From Anaerolineales bacterium (GTDB lineage Bacteria; Chloroflexota; Anaerolineae; 4572-78; J111), in contig JACKAT010000001.1 of assembly GCA_020634935.1 (NCBI GenBank), positions 186,001-250,000 on the forward strand: 64,000 nt of DNA. Reading direction: 5' to 3'. The translations under genes and the position numbers were made by a program. The notes under the pieces were generated by a model that was given only the letters and a program-made list of their open reading frames with translations, ran no database searches and had not been told where the DNA came from. Below, in pieces: positions 41,003 through 50,182 of the stretch. How positions within the stretch are numbered: position 1 is the stretch's first letter; every line of letters begins with the position of its first letter.

Positions 41003-43312
41003 TTATTTGCTGTCGTCCTCTTCTTCTACGTTGCTGTCGTTTTCATTGAGCTGCTCGTCGCCGGCGTTTTCTTCGGCGTAAAAGTCGATCTCGTCGGTGA
41101 CGTCGGGTAGTTCAAACGACTCATCGATTTCACCGTCGTTTTCGTAATCGAAATCGACTCGCAGGGCGGCGGTGTCTTCGTCAAATTCGGTGAAGGGAAT
41201 GTAGGCGGTGTTGTCCGGCTCCATCACCACATCCGATGCGCCAAAGACGTGCTCGCCTTCGTCATCAATTTGGAGGACGTAAATTTCGTAGGTGCTGGGC
41301 TCGGTGTTGAAGCTGGTGTTGAGGATAAACTCATTGGTTTCGGTGTCCAGACCGATGTCGAAGGCATCCTCTTCGCCGGTGAGTTCGGTGGCGCGGACCA
41401 TCATGGCGTAGTCGGCTTCGTCGGTTTCCAGCCCCAGCTCGATGTCCGGCGACTCGGTGTAGTCGGTGTAGTAGGTCAACTGGTGGCGGCTTTTATCGAT
41501 GTGGACGCCGATGCTCTCGACATCGCCCGGCTCAAGATACATACCCGATACGTCCAGGTAGTAGCCCGGCCCAATCATCGATACGTCTGAGGAGCCGGCT
41601 TCTTCCATTAAAGTGGCGTCAACGATAACCTCAAAGGACAGGCCCACCGGAATGCGCAGCACGGGTGATTTATCTTTGTCCAGACCGGTCGACTGTTGGA
41701 AGATGCGCATATTGGTGGTGGCTGCGCCCGGGATTTCGTTGACGAATTCGCCTTGATCATAGCCAATACGGCGGCCCCAACTATCGACCACCAACAGGTC
41801 GGGTTTGCCCAGCAGCCAGATCTGATAGAAGTCACTTGTTTCGCCGTAAACTAGCAGCGCCCAGCGAGTTTGAAGATCTTGCCAAATGGGATTATCGACC
41901 TCTGCTGCGGTTTGCTGGCGAGCGCCCTGGCGCGGCGCGGCGTTGAGGAGTTCACCTTCAGCGGCCAGTTCGCCGTTGCAAAACTCGCATTCCTGCTGCT
42001 CGAGGCGGGGGGAAATGGCGACCAATTCTAAAGACTGGGTTTCGGCATCGCCGTCATACAAATCCGACTCGATTTCCGGGTTGGGCGAGCCTTCGTATTG
42101 CCAGGTGTCGGCGTTCATGTCCACGATGATGGGCCGGCTTTCGTTGGGGTAGTTGTTGTCGTAGACCATAATGTGGACGATACCGTCGCCTTGATCTTCA
42201 ACCCCAATGGGGGTGACCGCGTGACCGTCGCTGCCATCGCGTTTGTAGAAACCCAAGGCCCACCATTCAGTGGCGCTTTGGCCTTCCTGGAAATTTTCCA
42301 TCAGGGCGTTGACCACCGCCGTGGGCGACTCAGACACGCGCAGGGTTGAGCCGGGATAGGTGGCCTGGGTGGTCCACCAGTAGGCAATTTCGCGCTGGAG
42401 CGGATCGTTGTCTTCCAGAACAAGGTCGTTGACCTGGCTGCTGCCAAAATCATCGGGGGCAATTTGGTTGTAATACATTAGCGCGCTGAGGACGGCCATG
42501 CCCTCGCAGTGACCGCCGGACATGTAGCTATTGATTTGCTCCATCCACTGCTGGGCCGGCGGGGTCAAAATGCACTCATCATTGGCCAGGCTGGCGCAGA
42601 CGCCGTCGCCAAACATGCGCTGCAACTCGACCGGGGTCAGATCGGTGGCGGGGACATCGTCGCCATAGTTGTAGAAACTAAAGCCATCGACCGAGGGATC
42701 GAAGCCGCTGGAAACATCGCCTTCAACCTCGTTCGGCGTAACGTTAGTTACTTCTTCTTCATCTTCTGTCTCATCGACCGGTGTGTCTTCGTCCTCCTGT
42801 TCATCGACCGGCAGTTCATCGGCTTCAGCCGGCAGGCCAGGGGTAAAGCTGCCCACGGTTTCGAACCAGGCCTCAGACGTGGCGTCGTAATCGGCCGTGA
42901 GCAAGATGAGCATATAAAGGATACCGTCGGACTCGGTGACGTAGATTTCGCCAACGCCGTAATCGCCTTCAGGGGTGTAGGTGAAGGGGATAAATGTACC
43001 GTCGCCGGTGGTTTCAGCCTCGTCGGTGAGTAGTTCGTAGCTTTCAAAATCCTGAATGCCGTCGAGGACTGGCCCAACCAGCGAGGGCAGCATATCCTCG
43101 GTCAGTTCGACGGTGGTTTCACCAAACAACACCATGACTTGGGCGTCGTCTGCGATAAAGAGGGCGCCGTGATCCGTTTCGTCCTCCAGCGTCCCGAATT
43201 CGGTGAGGCTAAACGCCTCGGAAGGGTGGGTGTAACTTTCCTGAGCCGAGGCGCCCCCGGCCATGACCAAAAACAGCAGGGTAATACAGATGAACAGTAG
43301 AGATTTCTTCAT
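41003..43312 (-). CDS. Secreted protein with papain/C39-like cysteine protease domain
   Basis: A 769-residue exported protein. A signal peptide covers residues 1-23 (LLFICITLLFLVMAGGASAQ). Residues 24-160 form an unknown beta domain, then an acidic linker (about 165-200). The catalytic-type domain at about 240-420 has GGHCEGMAVLSALMYYN (Cys), DGHAVTPIGV (His) and MVYDNNYPNE (Asp/Asn), which match a papain-like or C39-like fold. A GELAAEGELLNAAPRQG linker and two or three beta domains follow. The C-terminal tail is very acidic (NENDSNVEEEDDS). Whether it cuts protein or is inactive is unknown. The start follows GGAGGAACCC. A terminator lies downstream. Confidence 0.8.
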   Translation of the reverse strand: MKKSLLFICITLLFLVMAGGASAQESYTHPSEAFSLTEFGTLEDETDHGALFIADDAQVMVLFGETTVELTEDMLPSLVGPVLDGIQDFESYELLTDEAETTGDGTFIPFTYTPEGDYGVGEIYVTESDGILYMLILLTADYDATSEAWFETVGSFTPGLPAEADELPVDEQEDEDTPVDETEDEEEVTNVTPNEVEGDVSSGFDPSVDGFSFYNYGDDVPATDLTPVELQRMFGDGVCASLANDECILTPPAQQWMEQINSYMSGGHCEGMAVLSALMYYNQIAPDDFGSSQVNDLVLEDNDPLQREIAYWWTTQATYPGSTLRVSESPTAVVNALMENFQEGQSATEWWALGFYKRDGSDGHAVTPIGVEDQGDGIVHIMVYDNNYPNESRPIIVDMNADTWQYEGSPNPEIESDLYDGDAETQSLELVAISPRLEQQECEFCNGELAAEGELLNAAPRQGARQQTAAEVDNPIWQDLQTRWALLVYGETSDFYQIWLLGKPDLLVVDSWGRRIGYDQGEFVNEIPGAATTNMRIFQQSTGLDKDKSPVLRIPVGLSFEVIVDATLMEEAGSSDVSMIGPGYYLDVSGMYLEPGDVESIGVHIDKSRHQLTYYTDYTESPDIELGLETDEADYAMMVRATELTGEEDAFDIGLDTETNEFILNTSFNTEPSTYEIYVLQIDDEGEHVFGASDVVMEPDNTAYIPFTEFDEDTAALRVDFDYENDGEIDESFELPDVTDEIDFYAEENAGDEQLNENDSNVEEEDDSK

Positions 43313-43341
43313 GGGTTCCTCCGTGATATAAGGTTACAGGT

Positions 43342-43692
43342 TTATCGAATTGTGCCGTCGGGCATAGTGGTGTTTTTAAATCTTGTGCGAAACAGAATGG
43401 TCATTTGCAGGTTGGCCCCGGTCAGGTTGGCTCCGGTCAGGTTGGCAAAGCCAAGGTCGGCCAGACTGAGGTCTGCTTCTGAGCAATCGGCGCCGGTTAG
43501 ATTGGCCTTTTGGAGAATAGCGCCGTTGAAATTGGTCTGACGCAGGTTGGCGCCGCTGAGATCGGCCCCGGCCAACTTAGCCAGATTGAAATTAGCGCCG
43601 CTGAGATCAAGGCCGCTTAAATTGGCCCCTGGCAAGTCGAGCTGGCTAAAATCTCGCTCGCCCGCTGCGTAGCGTTGGTGGAAATCTTCCAT
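43342..43692 (-). CDS. Pentapeptide repeat protein
   Basis: A 116-residue protein that is nearly all pentapeptide repeats: A(D/N)LSG, LDLSGANF, LTGADCSEADLSLADLGFAN and similar units with Leu or Phe at the centre. The four-sided beta helix this forms is about two-thirds of a typical small member. Roles range from gyrase protection to unknown. A good ribosome site (AAGGAG) precedes the ATG. Its stop codon lies 29 bp before the start of the secreted protease-like gene on the same strand. Confidence 0.88.
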   Translation of the reverse strand: MEDFHQRYAAGERDFSQLDLPGANLSGLDLSGANFNLAKLAGADLSGANLRQTNFNGAILQKANLTGADCSEADLSLADLGFANLTGANLTGANLQMTILFRTRFKNTTMPDGTIR

Positions 43693-43951
43693 AAATTTCT
43701 CCTTGTGGTATTAAATTGTATGGCGGTGTTAAAAAAATTTGATAGTCTTAAAGAGAGTTGGTCAAGTTATACTCTCTGATCTCGGTCGATCACAATGGCC
43801 GGTCTATATGGCAACCCTCGGTTGGATGGGCCGTTTAGCCCTTCCCCTTGAATCAATTGTGATTTACTAAATGATATCCAATTTAGCCGTAAATGGGAAG
43901 TGCCAAAAGTACCAAAATTTTTGCCCGATAGTCACTTTTTTGTATTTATTT

Positions 43952-44040
43952 AGCAGACCAAGTGACTGGCGCTTTGGCTTAAATCGACAAGGCTGAATGG
44001 ATTACATCGGGCGATTATGGCGATCAAGCGCCGGTCACTG
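43952..44040 (+). repeat. Repeat B with compensatory stem change
   Basis: AGCAGACCAAGTGACTGGCG followed by CTT pairs with AAGCGCCGGTCAC at 44026-44038. Compared with other B copies (GCACTT / AAGTGC) one pair is changed on both sides (GCGCTT / AAGCGC), so the stem is kept. It lies in the 594-bp gap 43693-44286, which holds no gene. Confidence 0.78.
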
Positions 44041-44133
44041 AATAATTACTCCTCCATAATAAGAGCCGACCATTACCCGATCATTACCCAAGGTTGCCTG
44101 GCGCATTTTAGGGGACAGGGTTTACGCAAAAAA

Positions 44134-44150
44134 CCAGGTGACCGGCACTT
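44134..44150 (+). repeat. Repeat B, solo half-site
   Basis: CCAGGTGACCGGCACTT without a matching inverse copy close by. It is about 95 bp after the complete B unit. Confidence 0.5.
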
Positions 44151-44200
44151 ATTGAGCGTTACGGTTTGGGAACTCAGAGGGTGGCAAATGGGTAAAACAA

Positions 44201-44246
44201 AAAACGTAAAACGTGATGCCTGTTTACCCCTCACGTTTTACGTTTT
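44201..44246. repeat. Perfect 16-bp inverted repeat before the fusion protein's stop
   Basis: AAAACGTAAAACGTGA (44201-44216) and its exact inverse at 44231-44246 with a 14-bp loop. It lies 41 bp beyond the stop codon of the 44287-48195 gene and could end its transcript. Confidence 0.65.
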
Positions 44247-44286
44247 ATGGCGTCAACTCCGCGAAATCCTATTGACCCATAACTAT

Positions 44287-47200
44287 TTAGCGGCGTTGAA
44301 TGATGCGGTAAGCTTCCAAATCAACGCCGACTTTTTTGCGGGTATAGTCCAGACTGATCGGTTCGGTTCTGTAGGCATTGGCGATCAGTTCGTGGGTGCG
44401 GGCATCGGTGTAAATTTCGCTTTCGGTGCGCCCGTTGATGGCCAGTTTGCTTAATTTGCTCGATAGGTTAACCGCCGGGCCAACCATTGTGGCTTCGGGG
44501 CCAACCGTACCGGTTTTGACCTTACCGGTACTGATGCCAATGCCCATTCCGGTTTGGCCGAATTCGGGACTTTCCCGTTTCCACTCATCTCGGAGCAGGC
44601 GGTAGGCTTGGCGCATTTTGAGCGCGGCCAGCAAAGCCGAGTTGGCCGAGTTGGTCTTGCTGTCTTTGTGGCGGCCGGGGAAGTTGCCAAAGACACCCAT
44701 GACGCTGTCACCCAAGCTTTTGTCCATCGCGCCGCCGGCCTGGACAATAATGGTTGACATACGCAGCAGATATTCATCTAAAAAAGCCACCATCAACTCC
44801 GGGCCGATGGCGTTGGTCAGATAAGTCGAGCCGTGGATGTCGCCCATAACGACGGTGACTTCGGTTTGATGGGTCAACTCGGCGATGTAGCCGGGGTCGT
44901 AGTAACGATCCAGGTCGGCGCGGCGGCCGATTTGACGATCGCGCAGCAGGCGCAGGCCGGAGGTCTCGGCCAAGGTATGGGCGATCGAGGGATATTTTTG
45001 GACCACGGTTTCGAAATCTTCACGGCTAATGGCCAGCAGGCGGGTGGGTCGGGTGGCCCGAATGGTCGCCGTGCGAGGAATGGCCCGCAGCAGCGCGATC
45101 TCCCCGAAGAAGTCGCCCGGCCCCAGGCGGTTGATGACGCCGCTGGGCTGCCCACCCATATCCGGCGCCAGCACTTCGACCTCGCCGGCTTCGATAACAT
45201 AGAAAGTTTGGCCCATCGCGCCCATGTGGAAGATGATCTGGCCGGGCCGGTAATCCTCCACCTGAATCCGGTTGGCCAGGATGATACTTTGCTCCAGGGT
45301 CATTTTGCTAAGGATGGGAATATTTTCCAGGACACGCACCACCCCCGTAGACAGCGCCTTCTCCAACAGCGAGAGTTGAGTTTTGGCTTCGGTATAATCG
45401 GCCTTGAGTTTGACGGCCGTTTCAAACGATCGGCGCGCGCCTTCGTAGTCGCGGATAATTTTTTGGGTGGTGCCTAAGTTATAAAAGTGGTGAGCGTTGG
45501 CCGGCTCGAGCTGGGTGGTCGCCCGAAAGACGGTTAGGGCTTCCAAATATTTGCTCTGATCGTGGTAGGTGATACCTAACTGGTTGTAGGCATCGACAAA
45601 ATCAGAGCGGAGATGAATGGCTTCTTCCAAATGCTCGATGGCCCGTTCATACTGCTCAACTTTGCGGTAGAGGGAGCCGAGTTCGTATTGAACTTCGGCG
45701 GAGCCGGGCGCTTCGCCCGCCGCCATATGCAGGTAGCTGAGCGCTTCAGGATAGCGCCCCAACTGGCGGCAAGCCAGACCGGCGCTGAAGAGGAGGGCAA
45801 ACTGCTGGCTCATGGGCAGCGTACGCTCCAAGCGTTGCAGGGCGATGGCCACGTCTTCGCCGGAATTGGCTAAACATTGGGCGGCCAGCCAGATGCGCGC
45901 GTATTCGTTTTCTTCACCCAAAATTTTGGAGTAAAGGCCCGGTTTATCCTCGGCGATGCCGTACAGCAAAACAATGGTACCCTGCCAGCGGCGGCGGGCC
46001 TCTTCGGTGTTGAGGTGAGGTTCCAGGTTGTAGCCCGCCTCATTTTGGGCCAGCGCGGCAAAGAACTCCTGGTAGGTATGGTGGGCAAACTCCACCCACT
46101 CACGGCTTTCCGACCAGCGCACCAACCCGCTGTCTTTGATCTGGTTGTGGACGTCCTGCGGGGTTACTGTCTCGATTTCGAGCCGCTCACCCACCGAGGC
46201 GGATTTGCGGTAAACATTGATTTGCTCCCCGATAATTCTTAGCCAGCGGTCCAGGGGAAAGGTCCAGGCTTCATCTTCCTGCATCGCTAGCCCTAATTTG
46301 GCCAGCGCGTTTTTACGCAGGGAAAGCGGGGCTTGCGCTCCGGACGGGATCATAATATGCTGCCAGCTAGTATCGGTGCGTTGGAGTAGGTTGTCGGTGA
46401 AGACCTCAAACAGCACGCCCCGGTTTTTGGGCAGATCTTCTTCGCTGCGCCGGGCAATTTGAGCCAGCATGTAGAGCGCTAGGGGCGTTTGAGCCAGATC
46501 TTCAAGCTGAGGATCGCTGTATATTTCGCGGGCTACTTTTCGCCCTTGTTCAGCGCGAAGGTAGTTGACCAGATAAGCTTCGATGTCTTCACCGGAGAGC
46601 CGGTTGAGCATCGCCGTGCGAAACCCTTGCAGAGCCGAATAATCTTGGGCGCGGCAAGAGAGAATAAAACGGTGCTGGCCGTACCGGCGCATAAAATCGT
46701 TCAATATGGGGCGAGATTTATCCGGGCTGGGCATCTCGTTCAGCCCGTCGAGCAGGAAGAGAATAGAATGCAGGGGGGCATTGTCGGGCGACTGCCCATT
46801 TAATAGGTTGACAATATCGTCCGGCGTATGTATCCCTTCAATCCGGTAGATTTGAAACTGTTCCAGAATCAACTGCTCGACGGTTTTGTCTGGGCTGAGC
46901 GCGCTAAGTTTCAGGAAAATCGGCAGGACAATGGGATCAGTTGAGGTGTCGATGACGTGCCGGGCGACCTCGGCGGTATCCAGCAGCAAACGGCGCAGCA
47001 CCGTGGTTTTGCCCGCTCCGGCCTCACCCAGGATAACGGTCCGGCTATCGGTGGCGATCAGTTCGCGGACATCGATGGGCGCTTCGCGGATAAGGCTGGA
47101 GCCTTCCATCGCAAAGCGGCGCAGCGGCGACACGATAGAGTCAGGGTCTTTGTAACGCGACTCCAGCCGCTGCTGGGCAATCTCGGTAATAATGTTCAGG

Positions 47201-48195
47201 ACAGCCGGGGCTTTGTGGTTAAGCAAGCTCAGTGAACGGTGAGTTAAGGTGACCAGTTTGGTCGCTTTAGTGGTGCGAACCGTAGCTGTGCGAGGCACGC
47301 GTTTGATCAGGGCAATCTCACCAAAGAAATCGCCCCGCCCCAGCCGGGAAATAACAATATCGTTGCCGAGGGCGTCGAGGACCAGCACTTCCACCTGCCC
47401 GCTGACAATGACGTAACACTCATCGCCGGGCTGGCCGCGTTCGAAGATGACCTGGCTGGATTCATAGGCATCGGCGGTGGGAAAGAGGGGCGCTAACTGG
47501 CGCAGTTCGTCATAGGTTAGGGTATGGCGGGTGGGAAAAGGGGTAACGGTTTCGTCAACGCGGTTGGCTTTGAGCGGTAGATAAAGTTCTTTCCAAATTT
47601 GAAAATCAGGGTCTTGGGTGATTTGACGAATATAGGCTCCGATGGAAGGTAGACGAGTTAGCGCATCGCTTTGCTGGTGTTTAGACTCGATGGGCTGATC
47701 GGAGGGAAAGCGGAAGAAGTGACCTTTCCAACTCCAAAAGTCCGGGGCATTGCGCGATAATTGGCTAACAAAGGAAGCCGTACCCCAAATCACAATCGGA
47801 TAGAGAATGGTTCCAAACCGGTCTCGTAAAAAATTGAGCAGTTTAACAAACTGATTACGCTGCTCGGTGTTGAATTTTTCTAAGCCATAAACAAATATGG
47901 CAATCGATTTATATTTACCCGTTAGTTCCAGATTTTTGAAGCGAGGATGATCGGTCAATTCAGTCAGACTGCGGACTAAATTGGTATCTTTAGGGCCAAC
48001 CTCATAGCTAAACAAATAGATATTATCCACGGCCAGCCGGCGGCGAAAGTAATCGAACAGACGAGCTTGCAGGCCAAGGTCGTCGCATTCGGCTACAGCC
48101 AAACCACCTAAATTACCCATTCGGAGCGTGGCTAGCAGGGTTCTAATTTCATCTGGGAAGCGCGAGGCAAATTCGTCGGTCTTGGGTAGGACCAT
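44287..48195 (-). CDS. cNMP-binding / NACHT / TPR / cNMP-binding / class III cyclase fusion
   Basis: A 1302-residue cytosolic protein with five parts. Residues 1-175 look like a degenerate P-loop domain found in STAND proteins (IAIFVYGLEKFN, PDFWSWKGHFFRF). A cyclic-nucleotide-binding domain is at about 245-350 (IFERGQPGDECYVIVSGQVE, GDFFGEIALI, PRTATVRT). A NACHT ATPase follows at about 380-560, with GEAGAGKTTVLRRLL near 387 and FLLDGLNEMP near 480. TPR-like repeats cover about 805-945. A second cyclic-nucleotide-binding domain lies at about 970-1085 (GDFFGEIALLRAIPRTATIR). A class III nucleotidyl cyclase ends the protein, with metal Asp residues in VVMGDIHGST (near 1117) and KSLGDSVMGVFG (near 1165), and GPAVNLSSKL near 1250, where the usual Arg is replaced by Lys. 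This predicts a protein able both to make and to bind cyclic nucleotides, gated by a STAND switch. The output is unknown. It starts at the ATG at 48195. Confidence 0.88.
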   Translation of the reverse strand: MVLPKTDEFASRFPDEIRTLLATLRMGNLGGLAVAECDDLGLQARLFDYFRRRLAVDNIYLFSYEVGPKDTNLVRSLTELTDHPRFKNLELTGKYKSIAIFVYGLEKFNTEQRNQFVKLLNFLRDRFGTILYPIVIWGTASFVSQLSRNAPDFWSWKGHFFRFPSDQPIESKHQQSDALTRLPSIGAYIRQITQDPDFQIWKELYLPLKANRVDETVTPFPTRHTLTYDELRQLAPLFPTADAYESSQVIFERGQPGDECYVIVSGQVEVLVLDALGNDIVISRLGRGDFFGEIALIKRVPRTATVRTTKATKLVTLTHRSLSLLNHKAPAVLNIITEIAQQRLESRYKDPDSIVSPLRRFAMEGSSLIREAPIDVRELIATDSRTVILGEAGAGKTTVLRRLLLDTAEVARHVIDTSTDPIVLPIFLKLSALSPDKTVEQLILEQFQIYRIEGIHTPDDIVNLLNGQSPDNAPLHSILFLLDGLNEMPSPDKSRPILNDFMRRYGQHRFILSCRAQDYSALQGFRTAMLNRLSGEDIEAYLVNYLRAEQGRKVAREIYSDPQLEDLAQTPLALYMLAQIARRSEEDLPKNRGVLFEVFTDNLLQRTDTSWQHIMIPSGAQAPLSLRKNALAKLGLAMQEDEAWTFPLDRWLRIIGEQINVYRKSASVGERLEIETVTPQDVHNQIKDSGLVRWSESREWVEFAHHTYQEFFAALAQNEAGYNLEPHLNTEEARRRWQGTIVLLYGIAEDKPGLYSKILGEENEYARIWLAAQCLANSGEDVAIALQRLERTLPMSQQFALLFSAGLACRQLGRYPEALSYLHMAAGEAPGSAEVQYELGSLYRKVEQYERAIEHLEEAIHLRSDFVDAYNQLGITYHDQSKYLEALTVFRATTQLEPANAHHFYNLGTTQKIIRDYEGARRSFETAVKLKADYTEAKTQLSLLEKALSTGVVRVLENIPILSKMTLEQSIILANRIQVEDYRPGQIIFHMGAMGQTFYVIEAGEVEVLAPDMGGQPSGVINRLGPGDFFGEIALLRAIPRTATIRATRPTRLLAISREDFETVVQKYPSIAHTLAETSGLRLLRDRQIGRRADLDRYYDPGYIAELTHQTEVTVVMGDIHGSTYLTNAIGPELMVAFLDEYLLRMSTIIVQAGGAMDKSLGDSVMGVFGNFPGRHKDSKTNSANSALLAALKMRQAYRLLRDEWKRESPEFGQTGMGIGISTGKVKTGTVGPEATMVGPAVNLSSKLSKLAINGRTESEIYTDARTHELIANAYRTEPISLDYTRKKVGVDLEAYRIIQRR

Positions 48196-48286
48196 GCTTT
48201 ACTCGGACGGTTACATTAATTATATGTCAAATTATAACATCCTAGAATAGGCGTGTCAACGTTACCTTAAAATAGTTTAATGAGTG

Positions 48287-48315
48287 TTGACAAGAAAGTT
48301 TGTCTGTGCTAACAT
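48287..48315 (+). promoter_or_regulatory. Sigma-70-type promoter of tRNA-Lys
   Basis: TTGACA at 48287-48292, a 17-bp spacer, and TAACAT at 48310-48315, with the tRNA 5' end 25 bp further on. The -35 box is perfect and the spacing is ideal. Confidence 0.7.
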
Positions 48316-48339
48316 CACCTCCTGAGTTATTTACCAGTC

Positions 48340-48412
48340 GAGCCGTTAGCTCAGTCGGCAGAGCAACTGCCTTTTAAGCAGTGGGTCCTGGGTTCGAGTC
48401 CCAGACGGCTCA
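48340..48412 (+). tRNA. tRNA-Lys (UUU)
   Basis: The 73-nt sequence folds as a cloverleaf: acceptor GAGCCGT / ACGGCTC, D-arm with AGCTCAGTCGGCAGAGC, anticodon stem ACTGC / GCAGT around loop CTTTTAA (anticodon TTT), T-arm CTGGGTTCGAGTCCCAG. CCA is not encoded. A run of seven T follows directly and may end transcription. Confidence 0.97.
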
Positions 48413-48451
48413 TTTTTTTGTGGAATCCTGAAAGATAAAGGTTAAGGACTT

Positions 48452-48793
48452 ATGTACTCACGGTGTGAAATCTTATTTCCTCATTCCCGAGTCAGCGGTT
48501 TGAAAAAGCTTAAAGGCGACGATTGGCGTAATTTAACTGAGCGCGTAGCCGCTCTACCGGAAACGGATGAAGACGCATTAGCTTTCTCTCATATGATGAT
48601 TAAGTTATGCGATTGTTTAAATTGCGATCTGGGCAGCTATAAAGCGGCGCTCGGCTGCTCTGCTTGTTCTCAACGAACGATTAACGCTTTACGTGACACC
48701 GATAAACAGTTGTTACGCCGCTTCGACAAATCTAAGAAAGAAGTATTATCCTATCTGGATGTGATCGAAGGCGTACAACAGAAAGCCGCATAA
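48452..48793 (+). CDS. Small conserved-looking Cys-rich protein
   Basis: A 113-residue soluble protein. A cluster CDCLNCDLGSYKAALGCSAC holds five cysteines (C-x-C-x2-C, then C-x2-C) and could bind zinc or an iron-sulfur cluster. A charged helix follows (DTDKQLLRRFDKSKKEVLSY). The gene starts 40 bp after tRNA-Lys and ends 35 bp before a strong terminator, and may be read through from the tRNA promoter. Family not recognised. A regulatory role is possible. Confidence 0.7.
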   Translation: MYSRCEILFPHSRVSGLKKLKGDDWRNLTERVAALPETDEDALAFSHMMIKLCDCLNCDLGSYKAALGCSACSQRTINALRDTDKQLLRRFDKSKKEVLSYLDVIEGVQQKAA

Positions 48794-48827
48794 GATAGCC
48801 GTATTACCAACGACTTCAGATGATCGA

Positions 48828-48860
48828 CGGGCAACTTTACTAAGTTGCCCGTTTTTTTTT
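48828..48860 (+). terminator. Rho-independent terminator
   Basis: CGGGCAACTT, TACT, AAGTTGCCCG followed by a run of nine T. It ends the small Cys-rich gene. The remaining stretch to 49155 has no gene; near 49030-49075 a degenerate segment (AAATCGTGTTAATTCTGTCT) resembles the right part of repeat C. Confidence 0.9.
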
Positions 48861-49155
48861 GGAAGACATAGGGCAATTTTCACTTTTTTGGGTTAATCCC
48901 CTATTATTGTTTGTGGTAAGATTATAACATAATCTCGCTTGGGATTAAAAGGCGGCAGTCGGTTATTTCCTTAGTATTTTATCAACGAGTTTCTTGCCTT
49001 TTGGACCAGAAAATCAAACAAGATTAACAAGATCAAAATAACCGTTTAGTATTTTGTAAATCGTGTTAATTCTGTCTGAAAAGCCTTTTGGTTCCGGCTC
49101 GACCAGGAGGCATTAGGAGGCAGGCAGCAGGTAGTAGAGTTGAAGGGAGCAAATT

Positions 49156-50175
49156 GTGAACCATACCGATATTATAAAACAAGCGCTCACGATGACTTGG
49201 CGCTATCGGGCGCTGTGGATTTTTGGATTTTTCCTGGCGCTGTGCGGTGGGGGCGGCGGGGGCGGCGGTAATGGCGGCGGTAACTTCAATTTCAACACCG
49301 GTGGTGGTAATTTTGGACAACCCGGCGATCTGCCCAGTATGCTCAACATCGATCCTAACCTGTTGATTGCAGGGGTAATTGGCCTGATTTGTCTGGTACT
49401 TTTGCTGATTGTCGTAAGTGTAGTGGTCCGAGCGGTTACGCGGGCCGCTTTGATCGGGATGGTGCAGCAAATTACCGAAACCGGGGCCGTAACCGCGGCT
49501 GAAGGGTGGCGTTGGGGCTGGTCGCGCCGGGCCTGGAGTGTGTTTTTAGTCAGCTTGGTGATTGACCTGCCGGTTTTTATCGGGACGATTGTGCTGGTGT
49601 TGTTGGCTTTTTCCCCCTTATTGCTCTTGTTGGTAGATAATACAGCGGCCACTGTGAGCGGCATCATGGGTACAATTGTGGCCTGTTTGTGTGTGGGATT
49701 GCTGCTGTTCGTAGTTCGTCTGGCCCTGTGGCCGATTCAAGAATTGGCCTGGCGGCAAACCGTTTTGGAAAATAAAGGGGTGTTGACCAGTCTAGGCGAC
49801 GCTTTCAACCTGACTAAACGCCGTTTAAAGGATGTGTTTGTGTTGTGTTTGCTGCTGGTCGGCATCGGGATCGGCTGGATATTTGTTGTTTTGCTGGTAA
49901 TTTTGCCGGTGGCGCTGATTGCGGCTTTGATCATCGGCGGTATTCCGGCGCTGTTGGTTTATTTGTTTTCAAACTCGTGGCTTGGGGCGGCAGTGGCCGG
50001 TGGCCCGCTGGCAGTGATTGCATTGGTTATCGTCATAAGCTTTGGCACCGGCCTCTATCTGGTTTTCCAGTCTGCCGTGTGGACCCTCTCCTATTTGCAA
50101 TTGACAAAAGCTGATATTCCCCCCCTGGCCGCCGGCGAAGACACATTAATTACGCCCTCCCCATCCGAGGCCTAG
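49156..50175 (+). CDS. Multi-pass membrane protein with Gly-rich loop
   Basis: A 339-residue integral membrane protein. After the first helix (WIFGFFLALC) there is a glycine-rich loop (GGGGGGGGNGGGNFNF), then about five more helix groups. The pattern (a helix, QALTMTWRYRALW, later LGDAFNLTKRRLKDVFVL) resembles DUF7544-like or glycerophosphodiesterase-membrane-domain proteins. The start is a GTG at 49156 after GGGAG. It precedes mevalonate kinase by 7 bp, so the two genes are likely cotranscribed. Function unknown. Confidence 0.82.
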   Translation: MNHTDIIKQALTMTWRYRALWIFGFFLALCGGGGGGGGNGGGNFNFNTGGGNFGQPGDLPSMLNIDPNLLIAGVIGLICLVLLLIVVSVVVRAVTRAALIGMVQQITETGAVTAAEGWRWGWSRRAWSVFLVSLVIDLPVFIGTIVLVLLAFSPLLLLLVDNTAATVSGIMGTIVACLCVGLLLFVVRLALWPIQELAWRQTVLENKGVLTSLGDAFNLTKRRLKDVFVLCLLLVGIGIGWIFVVLLVILPVALIAALIIGGIPALLVYLFSNSWLGAAVAGGPLAVIALVIVISFGTGLYLVFQSAVWTLSYLQLTKADIPPLAAGEDTLITPSPSEA

Positions 50176-50182
50176 CTATTCA

